Program-made: the position numbers and the translations under genes
Source of the DNA: Ligula intestinalis
Lineage: Eukaryota; Platyhelminthes; Cestoda; Diphyllobothriidea; Diphyllobothriidae
Length of the DNA: 64,000 bases
Reading direction: 5' to 3'
Assembly (NCBI GenBank): GCA_036362985.1
Contig: JAYGXS010000003.1
Location: 68,694,700-68,758,699, forward strand
Notes under the pieces: generated by a model
Seen by the model: the letters and a program-made list of their open reading frames with translations, nothing else
What the model was told of the DNA's origin: nothing
The model's database searches: none
Shown here: in pieces, positions 12,470 through 22,613 of the stretch
Layout: each line of letters begins with the position of its first letter
Position numbering within the stretch: the stretch's first letter is position 1

Positions 12470-12515
12470 TTTTTCGTGAGCTTTCGAGCTCTAGCAGAAG
12501 CTCATCGTCAGAGGT
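12470..12515 (-). ncRNA. Hammerhead-like ribozyme motif of a Penelope-like element
   Basis: On the - strand the conserved elements of a hammerhead core appear in order: CTGACGA at 12511-12505, a helix II hairpin GAGCT...AGCTC around an 8-base loop, GAAA at 12485-12482, and a minimal helix III followed by CTC as the cleavage triplet. Known Penelope-like elements carry such minimal hammerheads, often acting as dimers, in their terminal repeats. This one sits about 340 bases downstream of the stop of the element's reading frame, where it is expected. One extra T lies between the core and helix II, and helix I pairs poorly by eye, so activity is unproven. Confidence 0.6.
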
Positions 12516-12819
12516 GGAGAAACAGCAACAACTGAGGTAGCTACTTGGGGCGTGTGTACGATAACTGAAATTTGAACGTGTAAAAAGTCAATAATTGTGT
12601 CTGTGCTGCCGACTTGCCACTGAGGGTTGTGCTAGCCTGTGCCAGTAGGCAAGATCGACATATTGGGTGGAAATATTTACAGAAATAGAATCGTCAACAA
12701 AAAACAAGTAATAGTTATAGGGGGATGGGCAATTAACAAAGTCATAGGAGAAGGGAAGGAGGATGAGATGAGAGGGATTGTGTGAGCTTGGGCGCCAAAT
12801 GGCCACGTCAGCACCGAAA

Positions 12820-13345
12820 CTGGGGGTGAGTATGGAGGATGTTGGGCCAATTAATTACGGCGGGCGTCCGGATGTGGTCGTTTGCCATAGCGTAAGGCCC
12901 TGTGCGCCGGCGCCAATTCGACACATCTGTTGACAGAATTCTCATCCGTGGACCAGGCTTCGATAAATTCTCTGCTCGTCTTGTTTCCCGCGTGGGCGAG
13001 TACCTTGACGGCAGCGAAGTTGAACTCATGGCCTGTTTCGTAGGTATGAGTTGCAATTTGTGGTGATTCATCACCTTGTCGCATAGCCTGCTTGTGTTCC
13101 CGTATACGCGATCCGAGCATGCGTTCAGTTTGACCTGCATAATTACAGGGACAGTTTAGGCATGGGATGCGGTATACTACTCCAGATTTTTCATTCTGTG
13201 TAAGGCGGTCTTTTATTTTTATCACTGCTGCGTATTGTAGCTTTGAGTCTGTGTGCAATTCCAACACCTAGTCCCGCAGCGATGCGCTCAGTCGCTGCTG
13301 AGACGTCTTTTATGTATGGCAGAGCGTGCCATATCCTCGGTTGTT
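12820..13345 (-). pseudogene. Penelope-like element, GIY-YIG endonuclease fragment
   Basis: The - strand encodes the C-terminal part of a Penelope-like retroelement protein. Reading down from 13345 it shows WHALPYIKDVSAATERIA and GLGVGIAHRLKATI, then after a frameshift near 13222 a KDRL segment leading to the GIY-YIG nuclease: GVVYRIPC, NYAGQTERMLGSRIREHK, a conserved THTYETGHEF, SREFIEAW and RYGKR before a TAA at 12851. These blocks correspond to the end of the RT domain linker and the endonuclease that cuts target DNA. The RT itself is missing, so this is a truncated, frameshifted copy. A hammerhead-like RNA lies just downstream on the same strand. Confidence 0.85.
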
Positions 13346-14690
13346 CTTCTGTCGTATACATTGCAAAAAGTAGACCCGAATTAAATAACAACAATCAAGC
13401 AACAAATACCTCCTTACTGTCACTGAGGAGGTCTACGAGGTGTTTTTTACCTCCCAACAGTAATAAAACTACAGTATTTTGTAGCCTACCAGCAAACTGT
13501 GGCATTTATTCCAGCAGTATTCCGTTGCTCCTGAGATAAACTAGCTTTGACATTTCTCGGTGCTTCAAATTACGATGGAATCTTCCATTCAGTTTACAAT
13601 AATGGAGGAGCTCGTTACGCCTTCCTAATTGAACAGACTGACAACTCTTCTGCACCTCCATACCGATGCATTCTGCCCGCGGACCTTGTTCGTGAACACA
13701 TCACCGGCCAATCGCAAAATTTTTCTTTATTAAGGGACCTTGTCGGAGAGAGGGAGGAAGAGAAAGGCTTTATTTTGAATGTAATATCCAAAATTTTAAT
13801 CAAAAATGGTCATAGAATACTCCAAGTTAACGGTTTACATGATGTCTACATCTGTTATAGAGACATCTTGGCTTTCAACTTCTATATTTCCGTCTCTTCA
13901 TACGTGAGGTAGCGTACTAGGAATAGGAGTATAGAGTGCTGATATGCCGATGTACGGCAAGACATATGACGGGAGCTTCGGCGCATAGTATGGAAAGACT
14001 TCGCGGGCATTCATTCAGAGTGAAGAGGGTCAGCGACCTCATGAAGGATATGATTAGCAAATTGCTTGACCGTTTTAAAGTGTCGCTGTATTATAATGCC
14101 AGTTTTAAAAAAATATATAGGAAGCCGGCAGCTGAAGAGAGCATTTGGAGGATACGTTTAGAAATGACCAGGTCTTTTTTAAGTAAAGCTGGAAAAATAA
14201 CTGGAGAGCATTTAGGAATGAGGGGGAGAATGGAGGCAGCTATAAATCGCCAGATTAGGGCTTGCGGTCTGCGATATGAACGCAACCGGCGGAGATAATA
14301 TAAAAGTTTACGGATTTTATAAAAAGGGCCTTCAATATGAAGGGTAAATGAGAAGTTAGATGCCAGAATAACAGTAAGGTACCGGAAAGAGTATATCTCG
14401 TTGGGCAGAATGTTAATGGAAACGTGTTAATGGGAACGTGGGAACTTTCAAATTGGTTTCGAATTTAAGCTTAAATTTTTGATAGCACTGGTGGGACATA
14501 AGTCGGTTGCAACTGCTCATTAGGATTCGATCGACTGGCTTCGACTTCCAACCCCTTACCCATTAAGTTAAGAGTTTTTTAACGACGCCTAAGTAAACTA
14601 GGTGCAGAGGATCTAACGGAAAGCCAGTGATTAGACCTACACTGCTATCTGCGAATGGCGAAATACCAACTCTGTGTTTACGGTCCGGTG
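13346..14690. other. No recognised gene; two unassigned open frames
   Basis: Two + strand frames, 13547-13912 (121 codons) and 13936-14298 (120 codons), are longer than most chance frames. The second is rich in Arg and Lys. I recognise no family, motif or splice structure in either and do not claim that they are genes. Confidence 0.4.
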
Positions 14691-15617
14691 CTAATTTGAA
14701 GTCGTCGTTCGTTCTCTCGCGATATCCTGACTTGTATACCCCGAAGACAGCACTTCCGGGTACACCACTTTGTTCATGTATACGCCTGGCATTTTACAGC
14801 GCTCGCATCCGTAATAAGCATTCACGTTTTTAATCTGCTTACGAAAAGCCCTCGCTGGCACGTCACATATGACAGCTGCAACACGAACAGTGGTAGCTAT
14901 CTGCTGTATTTCCTGGACGGTACGATCACAAAAAGCATGTACGTCAGGTGGCATACCTTTACCGCAGTAAATCGCCACTGGGAATACCTCCGATATGAAA
15001 GGACTTACAATCATTCCCAAAATAGGCCAAAAATCTACTTTAGTTTTGCGAAACACTGGCACTCCGCCTATGGCCAGGTTTACAACAATTTTATTTGGAA
15101 CCTGGCGAATATTACGCCTTTGAAGTACAAGCTTAATTTGATCATCCAGTCTTATGTGAACGTACTCAGCGATACCCATCATGTCAACCTTATAATTGTA
15201 CAAAGCCTCTAAGAATGTAAGGGGGTCAGATGAACTGATATCCGGAACTAAAGACTTGAAAATTTCTAGGAGAGAACGCAGGTACTTATGTCGTATGTTC
15301 GCATCCCTGGCCCATTCCCTCAACCTATCCTCAATAAATGCCTGAACCTCTGAGATGCTATCTGTGCTACTGTCTTCCTCGTCCGATGAAATCCAGTCAT
15401 CTACTTCACTGTCGGATGAGAATAAGAACATGTCGAAGTCGTCCACGGAGGTTTCTCCCGATGTACAGTAACCTGACGGGCCATGTACAGCCTCCTGATC
15501 TACTTTCGCGTGTTTAATACGGTGTTGCCTAATTTCCTCGTCAATTTCACGTGAAATTTCAGCTGTTTTTCTCGCAACCTGCCTCATTATTATTCTTTTG
15601 CAATAATGCTCAGACAT
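14691..15617 (-). pseudogene. EnSpm/CACTA-like transposase, N-terminal fragment
   Basis: The - strand frame starting at the Met at 15617 (the frame is open to 15716) encodes about 308 residues of an animal EnSpm/CACTA-type transposase. After a basic start and an acidic, Ser/Asp-rich stretch come LREWARDANIRHKYLRSLL, a segment ending KIVVNLAIGGVPVFRKT, then VDFWPILGMI, VAIYCGKGMPPDVHAF, a VICDVPARAF block and a YYGCERC zinc-like motif. These are the landmarks of this family just before its catalytic core. The frame stops soon after, at 14691, so the C-terminal half is gone. The gypsy element's LTR begins only 25 bases beyond the upstream limit of this frame. Family call by recognised blocks; exact class not tested. 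Confidence 0.72.
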
Positions 15618-15736
15618 AATGCAACAAATAAAACACAACAAATTAGTAAATGCAAAAGGTAACGTTTTGGACACAAATATGTACGCAGAATTACAGAATA
15701 CGGTGGTGTCAGTCAAGTAGAGGAGTTAAGTGCGTT

Positions 15737-15740
15737 CACC
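15737..15740. repeat. Target-site duplication CACC, left
   Basis: CACC lies directly outside the left LTR and again directly outside the right LTR at 20790-20793. Four bases is a usual size for Ty3/gypsy insertions, although a short match can occur by chance. Confidence 0.7.
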
Positions 15741-16161
15741 TGTAGCGCCCGAGCACGTAGGTTCCTCCGTCGAGATGGTTTCCTCCGGTATAACAGCTAT
15801 ATTAACTTCTTCAGCTTTAGCCACCGGCTTCTGTACGTCCTCGATCACAATCGTCATTAGTCATTGCCAATGATCACAAAGTAATAATCCAAGGTTGGTA
15901 TAGTGTCTGAAGGTTTATTGTATAAGTACAGATGTTGTTAGGACGAATGTGTAAGGGCAATGCACAGATCAGCAAAACACTCAAGACTGGTAATCCGGGA
16001 AGATGGCGTTGGAATCTACCACCGGGGGAAGAAGCACGTCCGTTGTTACTTGTACTAAAACAAAGACAGAAAAAGGAACCTTTGTTAGTATCTCTTCTCG
16101 AGGTCGGTCCTTTGTGTCCCACTCTGGTTAAACAAACCCAGGGTCAGCTCTGTTTTCTACA
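15741..16161 (-). repeat. 3' LTR of the gypsy element
   Basis: 421 bases, with inverted ends TGTAG/CTACA, matching the 5' LTR at 20364-20789. It includes a copy of the start of the gag frame, which shows that the LTR extends into coding sequence. The end of the pol frame also runs into it, to about 16128. Confidence 0.92.
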
Positions 16162-16175
16162 ACTGCCCCCTCTTC
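16162..16175 (-). other. Polypurine tract
   Basis: On the - strand GAAGAGGGGGCAGT lies directly before the TGTAG of the 3' LTR. This is the expected place and composition for the primer of plus-strand DNA synthesis. It lies within the pol reading frame. Confidence 0.8.
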
Positions 16176-19100
16176 AGTCGCGGCCATGTCCTCATGGCTT
16201 GTCGATGGGTGGTCGTGTGTAGTTTCAACTTCTATCTCGGTTGCTGCGCGAGGCACGAGATGTGGAGGTAACAATGTAAGGGTATCCGGTGTAGCAGTTG
16301 GAGGTTGTCTTATGTATGGTTTGAGTTTATCATAATGTACAGGAAAGGAAGGCCCGTTGCGTGTGTGCAAATCCCGGATGATGTATGTGTTGGGAAACTG
16401 TGCGTCAGTTATCTCAAATGGTCCCTCCCATGGATAAAAAATTTTGCGGGTATTCCGACCGGTGGGACTGATCGGTATCGCAGTACGAGGTCGCCACGTT
16501 GGTACGGAAAACCGTGTGTGTGTCTGTCGAAGTAGTCTTTTTGTCGGGTATATGCCGTTTGTAGGTGGGTGGGTGCTAAGTTGTGGGTGAGGCGTAGTAA
16601 CTCTTGCAGCTCGAGGACATATTTGTTCGGTTTATATTCGTCTCCCGAGGGTAGGGGGAAGTTAGAGTCTGTTGGTAGGCGAAGGTGGTGGCCGGTTAGC
16701 ATAAAAATGGAGAGTATCCGGTGGAACTGTGAATCGAAGTGCAGTACGCCATCAATGCGTGTAATAACCGGGTATCCCAGTCGAGAGGGTGATGGTCCTT
16801 TGCGAAGGCTTTTAAAAGATCAATTAGTGTTCGATTGGTGCGTTCTACCTGTCCGTTGCCTTCGGGATGGAAAGGTGTTGTCCGCGTTTTCTGGATAAGT
16901 AGCAAGTCACAAACATCTCTGATTAGCTTGCTCTCGAAGTTGGCTCCACAATCAGAATGTAGGGTGAGCGGAGCACCAAATCGGCAAACCCAGTGATTAA
17001 GTAGGGCCGTCGCCACCGAAGCTGCATCTTCGTTTTCAGCGGTATAGCCTCTACCCACTTTGTAAAATAATTGACCATTACTAGAATGTATCTATTGCCT
17101 GTGGGTGCGAAATTTATTGGGCCTACTATATCAATGCCAACGCGTTGAAATGGGAATCCCGTAGGCATAGATTGTAATGGTGCCTTTGGTTTTGGATTAG
17201 GTCCTTTGAAAGCAGCACATGTTGAGCAGGTATTACAGAAGCTAGCTATTTGTTCACGTAAGTGAGGCCACCAATATCGTCGTCTAATTGCTGCTTCTGT
17301 TTTGAACTGTCCGACGTGGCCTAGTTCTCGGTGGATGCCTTCCATCACGGACCGCGTTAGAGAGCCTGGCACCACAAGACGGGGTCGGCCGTCTATCTTA
17401 TCTTTGAGGAAGAGTATTTGTTTGTCTAAAAATAGATGTGGCCATTGCGTTCGGAGTATAGTGGCGTTTTCTGCTGAACCTTGAAGTCCCTCATCGGTAG
17501 GACGATGTCGACCTGTTAACTGATGGTCGTAGACGATAGCCGTATCGGGATCTGTACTTTGGGCGATGGCCAAATAGTGGCGAGTCGGCTCGCTAATATC
17601 AATCGATGCAACGCTATAGTCTTTATTTGTTGCGTTGTTTGTAAGTTCTTCTGGAGGTCTTCTGGACAGGGCGTCAGCATTAGTATGTTTCGTTCCAGCC
17701 CGGAATTGGCACTTTTAATGAAACTCTTGTAAGGATTCTTGCCATCTGGTATATTGTCCTTCTGCTTCTTTCATTGATTGCAACCATTCCAGTGCTTTAT
17801 GGTCCGTTCGTATAATAAAGTGTCGGCCTAGTAGAAACGGTTTAAACCTCTTGATGAATGTTATTAGGGCGAAGAGTTCACGTTTGTATGTGGAGTAGTT
17901 GCGCTGAGCCTTAGTTAGTGTCTTACTTGTATAACAGACGGGTCGTTCTACTCCTGAACTGTCGCATTGGGAAAGTACTGCCCCTATCGCAAACCCGCTC
18001 GCATCTGTATCAAGTATGAAAGTTGAGGCACCTTCTTGTGTGTCGGGTAAACTTAGTATAGGGGTTGTTATCAGGTGAGGTTTCAATTATTCGAATGCTT
18101 GTTGGCATTCTTCAGTCCATTTGAACTTGCGTCCTTTTTCAGTGAGTGTGTGTAGTGGTCGTGCAATCTCTGCAAAGTGTAATATAAATCTTCGGTAGTA
18201 TGATGCTAGTCCGACGAAACTCCAAACTTCGGTGGATGTTTTTGGTGTGGGCCAGGTTTTTATCGCCGCCACTTTGTCGGGTGATGCGCAAATACCGTTT
18301 GTACTAATTGCATGTACCAGAAATATCACTTTCTTCTGTAAAAATTTGCATTTATGCGGGTTCAATCGCAGGCCTGTCTCTCTTAACGTGGCCAGGACCG
18401 CCATTAGGTTAGCATTGTGATGGGCGATTGTGTCCCCGAATACAATTACATCGTCAAGGTATACTAAACAACAGTGAGGACAGAGTGGGGTTAATACCAC
18501 TTGCATCAGTCGTTGGAATGTCGCCGCTGCGTTGCATAATCCAAATGGCATCGTCTCAAATTCGAAAAGTCCTTGTGGTAATATAAATGCGGTTTTGTGT
18601 TGGTCTTGGGGTTCCACCTTGACCTGCCAATATCCCGATTTAAGGTCTATTGTAGAAAACCATTTTGCCCCGGCTAGTACATCTAGTGTCACGTCGATCC
18701 GAGGCAGTGGAAAAGAGTCTCTTGTGGTAACCGCGTTTAGCCTACGGTAGTCTATACGAAATCGTAATTTTCCATCCTTCTTCCGAACTAGTACAATTGG
18801 TGAAGCCCATGATGATTGAGATGGTCGTATGACTCCTGTGGAGAGCATCCTATCAATGAGATCATTGACTTCTTGTTGGAATTGTGGTGGTATCCGACGT
18901 GGGGGTTGCCAAAGTGGTTTTGTCGTTCCAGTACCTATGGCGTGGCGGATTAAGGACGTCCTTCCTGCTGTTAATTCGTTCCAAGCGAATACATCTGTAA
19001 ATGATGCTAATAAAGCCTTGAGATTCATTTTATCTCTGAGTTCGATCTCGGTGTCTTGTGGTAGTATCTCGTCAATATTTGTAGGTGGCAGGGCTACTGC

Positions 19101-20344
19101 AGCTGTAATTGAAGCAATCACTATGTCTTCATCTACGTGTGTCACGGTAGGGCATTGGGTTGTGAAAGACAAAATTCGATCGTGCACGTTGAGGACACAA
19201 CGGTTCTGTGCCAGAAATTCGGTGCCTAATAGAAAATCCCAGGCCAAATTAGATGATAAAATGAACTCGTGGAGCTTGACCGTTGTCGGGAACTTTACTG
19301 GGATTGTCAGCCTACCCGATGTCCTTAGTTGTGACCCATCGGCTGTTACTAGTGTGCGAAGGTTGTCGGAGAAATTAGTTTCCCGTAGACACTCGCGTGG
19401 AACTATGTGGCTGTTCACTAAAGATACTGTAGCGCCTGTATCAACTAATGCTCTTACCAACCGGTTGAAAACTGTAACTATCGTATAAAACGGGGCAGTT
19501 GTATGAAATATATAAATGCAGGAAGGAATGCATAAGGTACCGGGTGTTTCCTCTGCCGTTGTTCGGGTATCCATCGCCTTGCATGCGTCTCTGTTGGGTT
19601 CGTGTTGACTGCTCGGGTATCTATTCGTATTCGCTCCGGTATTCGCAGTGTTGTTCGTAGGGTAGAAGGGGAAGTGTCCCCCACTGAATCTTGGACCAGT
19701 TGGATTTCTGGCGTCTTGTCGGTTAGCCCACGGGTGCCAGGGTCTCTGAGTATTATTATAACGACCTCGAAAGTCGCCACGCGGTTGGCTGGCTATGTGT
19801 CTGTTCGTCGTCTTCGCCGCCTGAAGGTATCGTTCGGCGCGGGTCACTGCCTCTGTAATCTTGGTTGGTGGTTGAACCAAAAAGGAATGTTTCAGGTCAG
19901 GGTTGGTAATGCCCTTGACAAAGTGATATAGCACAACGTGGTCTTTGTCTGCTTGGGCCAGCGTGGGGTATGCTGCGGTGGCAAACCGCTGAAGGTCCTG
20001 GGCGTATACCTTGGGTTGTTCAATTACTTTGAGTTGGCGATGCATGAGTCCTTCAATCGCTTCTGCTAGCGAGAGTTTAGGGCGGAGCAGGGTTTCCAAC
20101 CTAGCACATAAAACCTCGAATTGTGTGTCGGCTGACAGGCCGGCGTCGAGTGCTTTGTCTAGCTCTTTCGGTCCCAAAGCTTTCATTAAAGCCCGGCTTC
20201 AATCTTTTGGGTTTATTTCTTGTAGATATAATCGAGATCTTTTAAGCCACGCTTGGAAGTCTTCCCGTGCTTCGTATTTTGGTACTTGTATCTGTGGGAA
20301 CTCTTGATGATTTTGATATATCGAGTTCGTTTCTGGCGTGTTCG

Positions 20345-20362
20345 TCACTGTTGCTGCCACCA
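20345..20362 (-). other. Candidate primer-binding site
   Basis: One base after the 5' LTR end, the - strand reads TGGTGGCAGCAACAGTGA. It starts with the TGG expected opposite a tRNA CCA end. I could not match the rest to a tRNA from memory. It is also part of the gag coding sequence, which would constrain it. Confidence 0.35.
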
Positions 20363-20363
20363 C

Positions 20364-20789
20364 TGTAGTGCCCGAGCACGTAGGTTCCTCCGTCGGGATG
20401 GTTTCCTCCGGTATAACAGCTATATTAACTTCTTCAGCTTTAGCCACTGGCTTCTGTACGTCCTCGATCACACTACAATCATCATTAGTCATTGCCAATG
20501 ATCACAAAGTAATAATCCAAGGTTGGTATAGTTTATGAAGGTTTATTGTATAAGTACAGATGTTGTTAGGAAGAATGTGTAAGGGCAATGCACAGATCAG
20601 CAAAAAACTCAAGACTGGTAATCCGGGAAGATGGAGTTGGAATCTACCACCGGGGGAAGAAGCACGTCCGTTGTTACTTGTAATAAAACAACGACAGAAC
20701 AAGGAACCTTTGTTAGTGTCTCTTCTCGAGGTCGGTCCTTTGTGTCCCACTCTGGTTAAACAAACCCAGGGTCAGCTCTGTTTCCTACA
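20364..20789 (-). repeat. 5' LTR of the gypsy element
   Basis: 426 bases with ends TGTAG/CTACA. It should hold the promoter and the transcript start. The gag ATG at 20492 lies within it, so about 130 bases of the LTR are translated. It is 5 bases longer than the 3' LTR because of one small indel near 20,470. Confidence 0.92.
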
Positions 20790-20793
20790 CACC

Positions 20794-21359
20794 ACGGCAG
20801 ATAAAACAAAACGGCGGCTTCGGGCAAACACCCGCTCAATTAGCTAACCAATGGGAGTGCAGATCGTGGCGAACATTGAGCCAAACAGCGCTCAATCAAC
20901 AGTATGTCTCCATGTCGGCATTCGCGGATATAGCAGCTATATAGCTTGTTATTAGGAAGCTCTTTGTGCCCACGAGGTTTTTAGTCTCTACCTTAGTGTA
21001 GAAGACACATCTGGCTGTAAAAACTGACAAAGGAACTGGGTATTATCTGCCCTTTGGAAATATCCTTTCTGAGTGGGACGAATCCTTCGCTTGAACAATC
21101 TAACTGGACCGCAGATTATACCACGCTCTGGAAGTTATCACTACGATCAGCACAAGTCTGGAAGTTCACTCGCTCCTAAGGACAACATCGCTGCTTCTGA
21201 ATCTGATTGTTACAGTGCAAAGAACTCCTTACAACAAAGGCTGAGCCGTTCACATTGCAAATTTTGCCTGTTTAAATTAATTGCGTAAGCAAATCTTTTC
21301 GCTATCTATATTAGCACGGCCGGTTGAGTGCAGACTTTGGATTAATGCACTCTAATATA
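20794..21359. other. No recognised feature
   Basis: Sequence between the gypsy element and a tRNA-derived repeat. It may be the outer part of the EnSpm-like element into which the gypsy element inserted, but I see no terminal repeat to show that. Confidence 0.4.
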
Positions 21360-21510
21360 GTTTCCAATAGCATGGGTAACGCTAACGTGCACGATCCATC
21401 GCTGCTAGCTGAAAAAAATGTTCGTCGACGGCTGGATCTGAACCCCGGACCTCATTTTATAATGTCGAACGCTCTACCGACTTCACTACCAGCTCACACC
21501 CTGAAGGCTA
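21360..21510 (-). repeat. tRNA-derived SINE-like repeat (family B)
   Basis: On the - strand an A-box-like run (AGTCGGTAGAGCG) is followed by a B-box-like GGTTCAGATCC, as in a tRNA promoter, and then sequence with GGGTAACGCTAACG and CATGCTATTGG. The CATGCTATT/AATAGCATG end is shared with the copy near 57,465. It lacks pairing good enough for a working tRNA. Confidence 0.55.
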
Positions 21511-21773
21511 AGTTGCTCAGATATACTCTAACGGGTGTAATCAGGTTAACTTATGTAAGCCGCCTCTTACAACCTTTGACAAGGTTCTCCCAGAAATAGC
21601 CAAAGCACTTTCAATAACGCGTACAAAATCCCAGACCACCCACTATGCAAAAACGCATCTTCTTTCACCAACTCTCTTAGAACCGAACACCACCCAGCCA
21701 AGTAAGCCTGCGCGTGCAGATTGCGATAGATATCTTAACCTAGCCACGCGCGTAATGCGTTAAGAGGGAAGCC

Positions 21774-22613
21774 TTGCATTTTACGCCATCGGATGCGGCG
21801 CATGCAGAGGACAGGTCAGTGGTTGATAAACCAGGAAACCACGAGTCCAGCCGGGCTAAACGCAGACGCATACACCAGCAGAAGGCGGCTGAAGAGCAAC
21901 CTGCTAAAGACCAACCAAAGCCCTCAGGTTTTTCGCGAGACAGCAATTGGAGCACGCCATGTGAACAAAAAACAAGACAACCACTCCAAGAGGAGACTTC
22001 TGAAGAAAAGGAAGTTGAATTGGACCAAAGGGCAAACGTTAACTTGGAAAAAAATGCTACCAGCAAAATGTCCATGGAATCTTTCACAGATCTGGACTTC
22101 AAAACCCCGGCTGCTACTCTGCTTCAGTGCGATGTGACCACGGCCCAAGCTCGAGCCAACCGTAAGCAACATATAGTGATACAGGGTGCACCAGAATCAA
22201 CGGCTACATTTGCTGGAGATAAGGCGGAGTACGATCGAGGTCTCGTTTGACAGTACGCTAAATCATTGCTAAGGGGCACTGGGTCTGTAAAAATTCTCAA
22301 AACATTTAGAATAGGCAAGGACCAGCCGCCGAATGGTTCAAGCTCTCGGCCACGACCATTGAAGGTCATTTGGAACACCGAAGCGCAGGCATAGCTTATG
22401 CTGGAAAGAATGTCGTCTCTGCGCACCATGCATGCTGGAGTTTTCTTTCAGCCGGATTATGAACCAAAGGAACGCAGGAAAATGCGACTTTTTAAAAACG
22501 ATCTGAACGACCAAAAGAACAAAGGCGAAACCGGCCTACAAATAAGAGGAGGAGAAATAGTCCACATTGAACGAAATTCTCTTTGGCCGGAAGTAGTCAG
22601 GTGGAAAACTTAA
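21774..22613 (+). pseudogene. ORF1 (gag-like) of the CR1-like LINE
   Basis: The frame at 21774-22250 is hydrophilic and basic at the start (SSRAKRRRIHQQK) and then reads HIVIQGAPESTATFAGDKAEYD. After a TGA at 22248-22250 the sequence keeps coding character (LLRGTGSVKILKTFRIG, then GVFFQPDYEPKERRKMR to 22613). These blocks match the nucleic-acid-binding ORF1 product of flatworm CR1-like LINEs, which packages the element RNA. At least two stops and a frameshift break it. The identification rests on block order and on its place just before an endonuclease frame, so it is less sure than ORF2. Confidence 0.6.

Larger units (their letters stand above)
16128..20492 (-). pseudogene. gag-pol reading frame of the gypsy element, with stops and frameshifts
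   Basis: The frame starts at the ATG at 20492, inside the 5' LTR. It encodes a gag region without a normal zinc knuckle, then protease (ALVDTGATVSLV near 19,440), RT (LRFRIDYRRLN, TIDLKSGYWQ, LVYLDDVIVF near 18,460), RNase H (DTDASGFAIGAVLSQ near 18,000; TDHKALEWL) and integrase (HRELGH with CNTCSTC near 17,300-17,220; GIDIVGP; LHSDCGANF; HPEGNGQVERTN). It ends in the 3' LTR at 16128. In-frame stops are TGA at 20199-20201, TAA at 18087-18089 and TAA at 17715-17717. Frameshifts lie near 17,035, 16,705 and 16,435. Gag and pol seem to share a single frame. Confidence 0.92.
15741..20789 (-). mobile_element. Complete Ty3/gypsy LTR retrotransposon (CsRn1-like), inactivated
   Basis: A 5.05 kb element on the - strand, with LTRs at both ends that begin TGTAG and end CTACA, a polypurine tract inside the 3' LTR, and the domain order gag, protease, reverse transcriptase, RNase H, integrase, as in Ty3/gypsy elements. 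The compact layout and protein motifs resemble the CsRn1 group known from flukes and insects. A hand count gives about 14 substitutions and one 5-bp indel between the LTRs (about 3%), so the insertion is moderately young. Three stop codons and three frameshifts show it can no longer make its proteins. Confidence 0.92.

Noticed and set aside
15741..16161. Tandem second gypsy element starting with a gag copy at the left end
   Set aside because: The gag-like start in the left copy is fully explained by an LTR that itself contains the gag start; the TGTAG/CTACA ends and CACC duplications fit one element.
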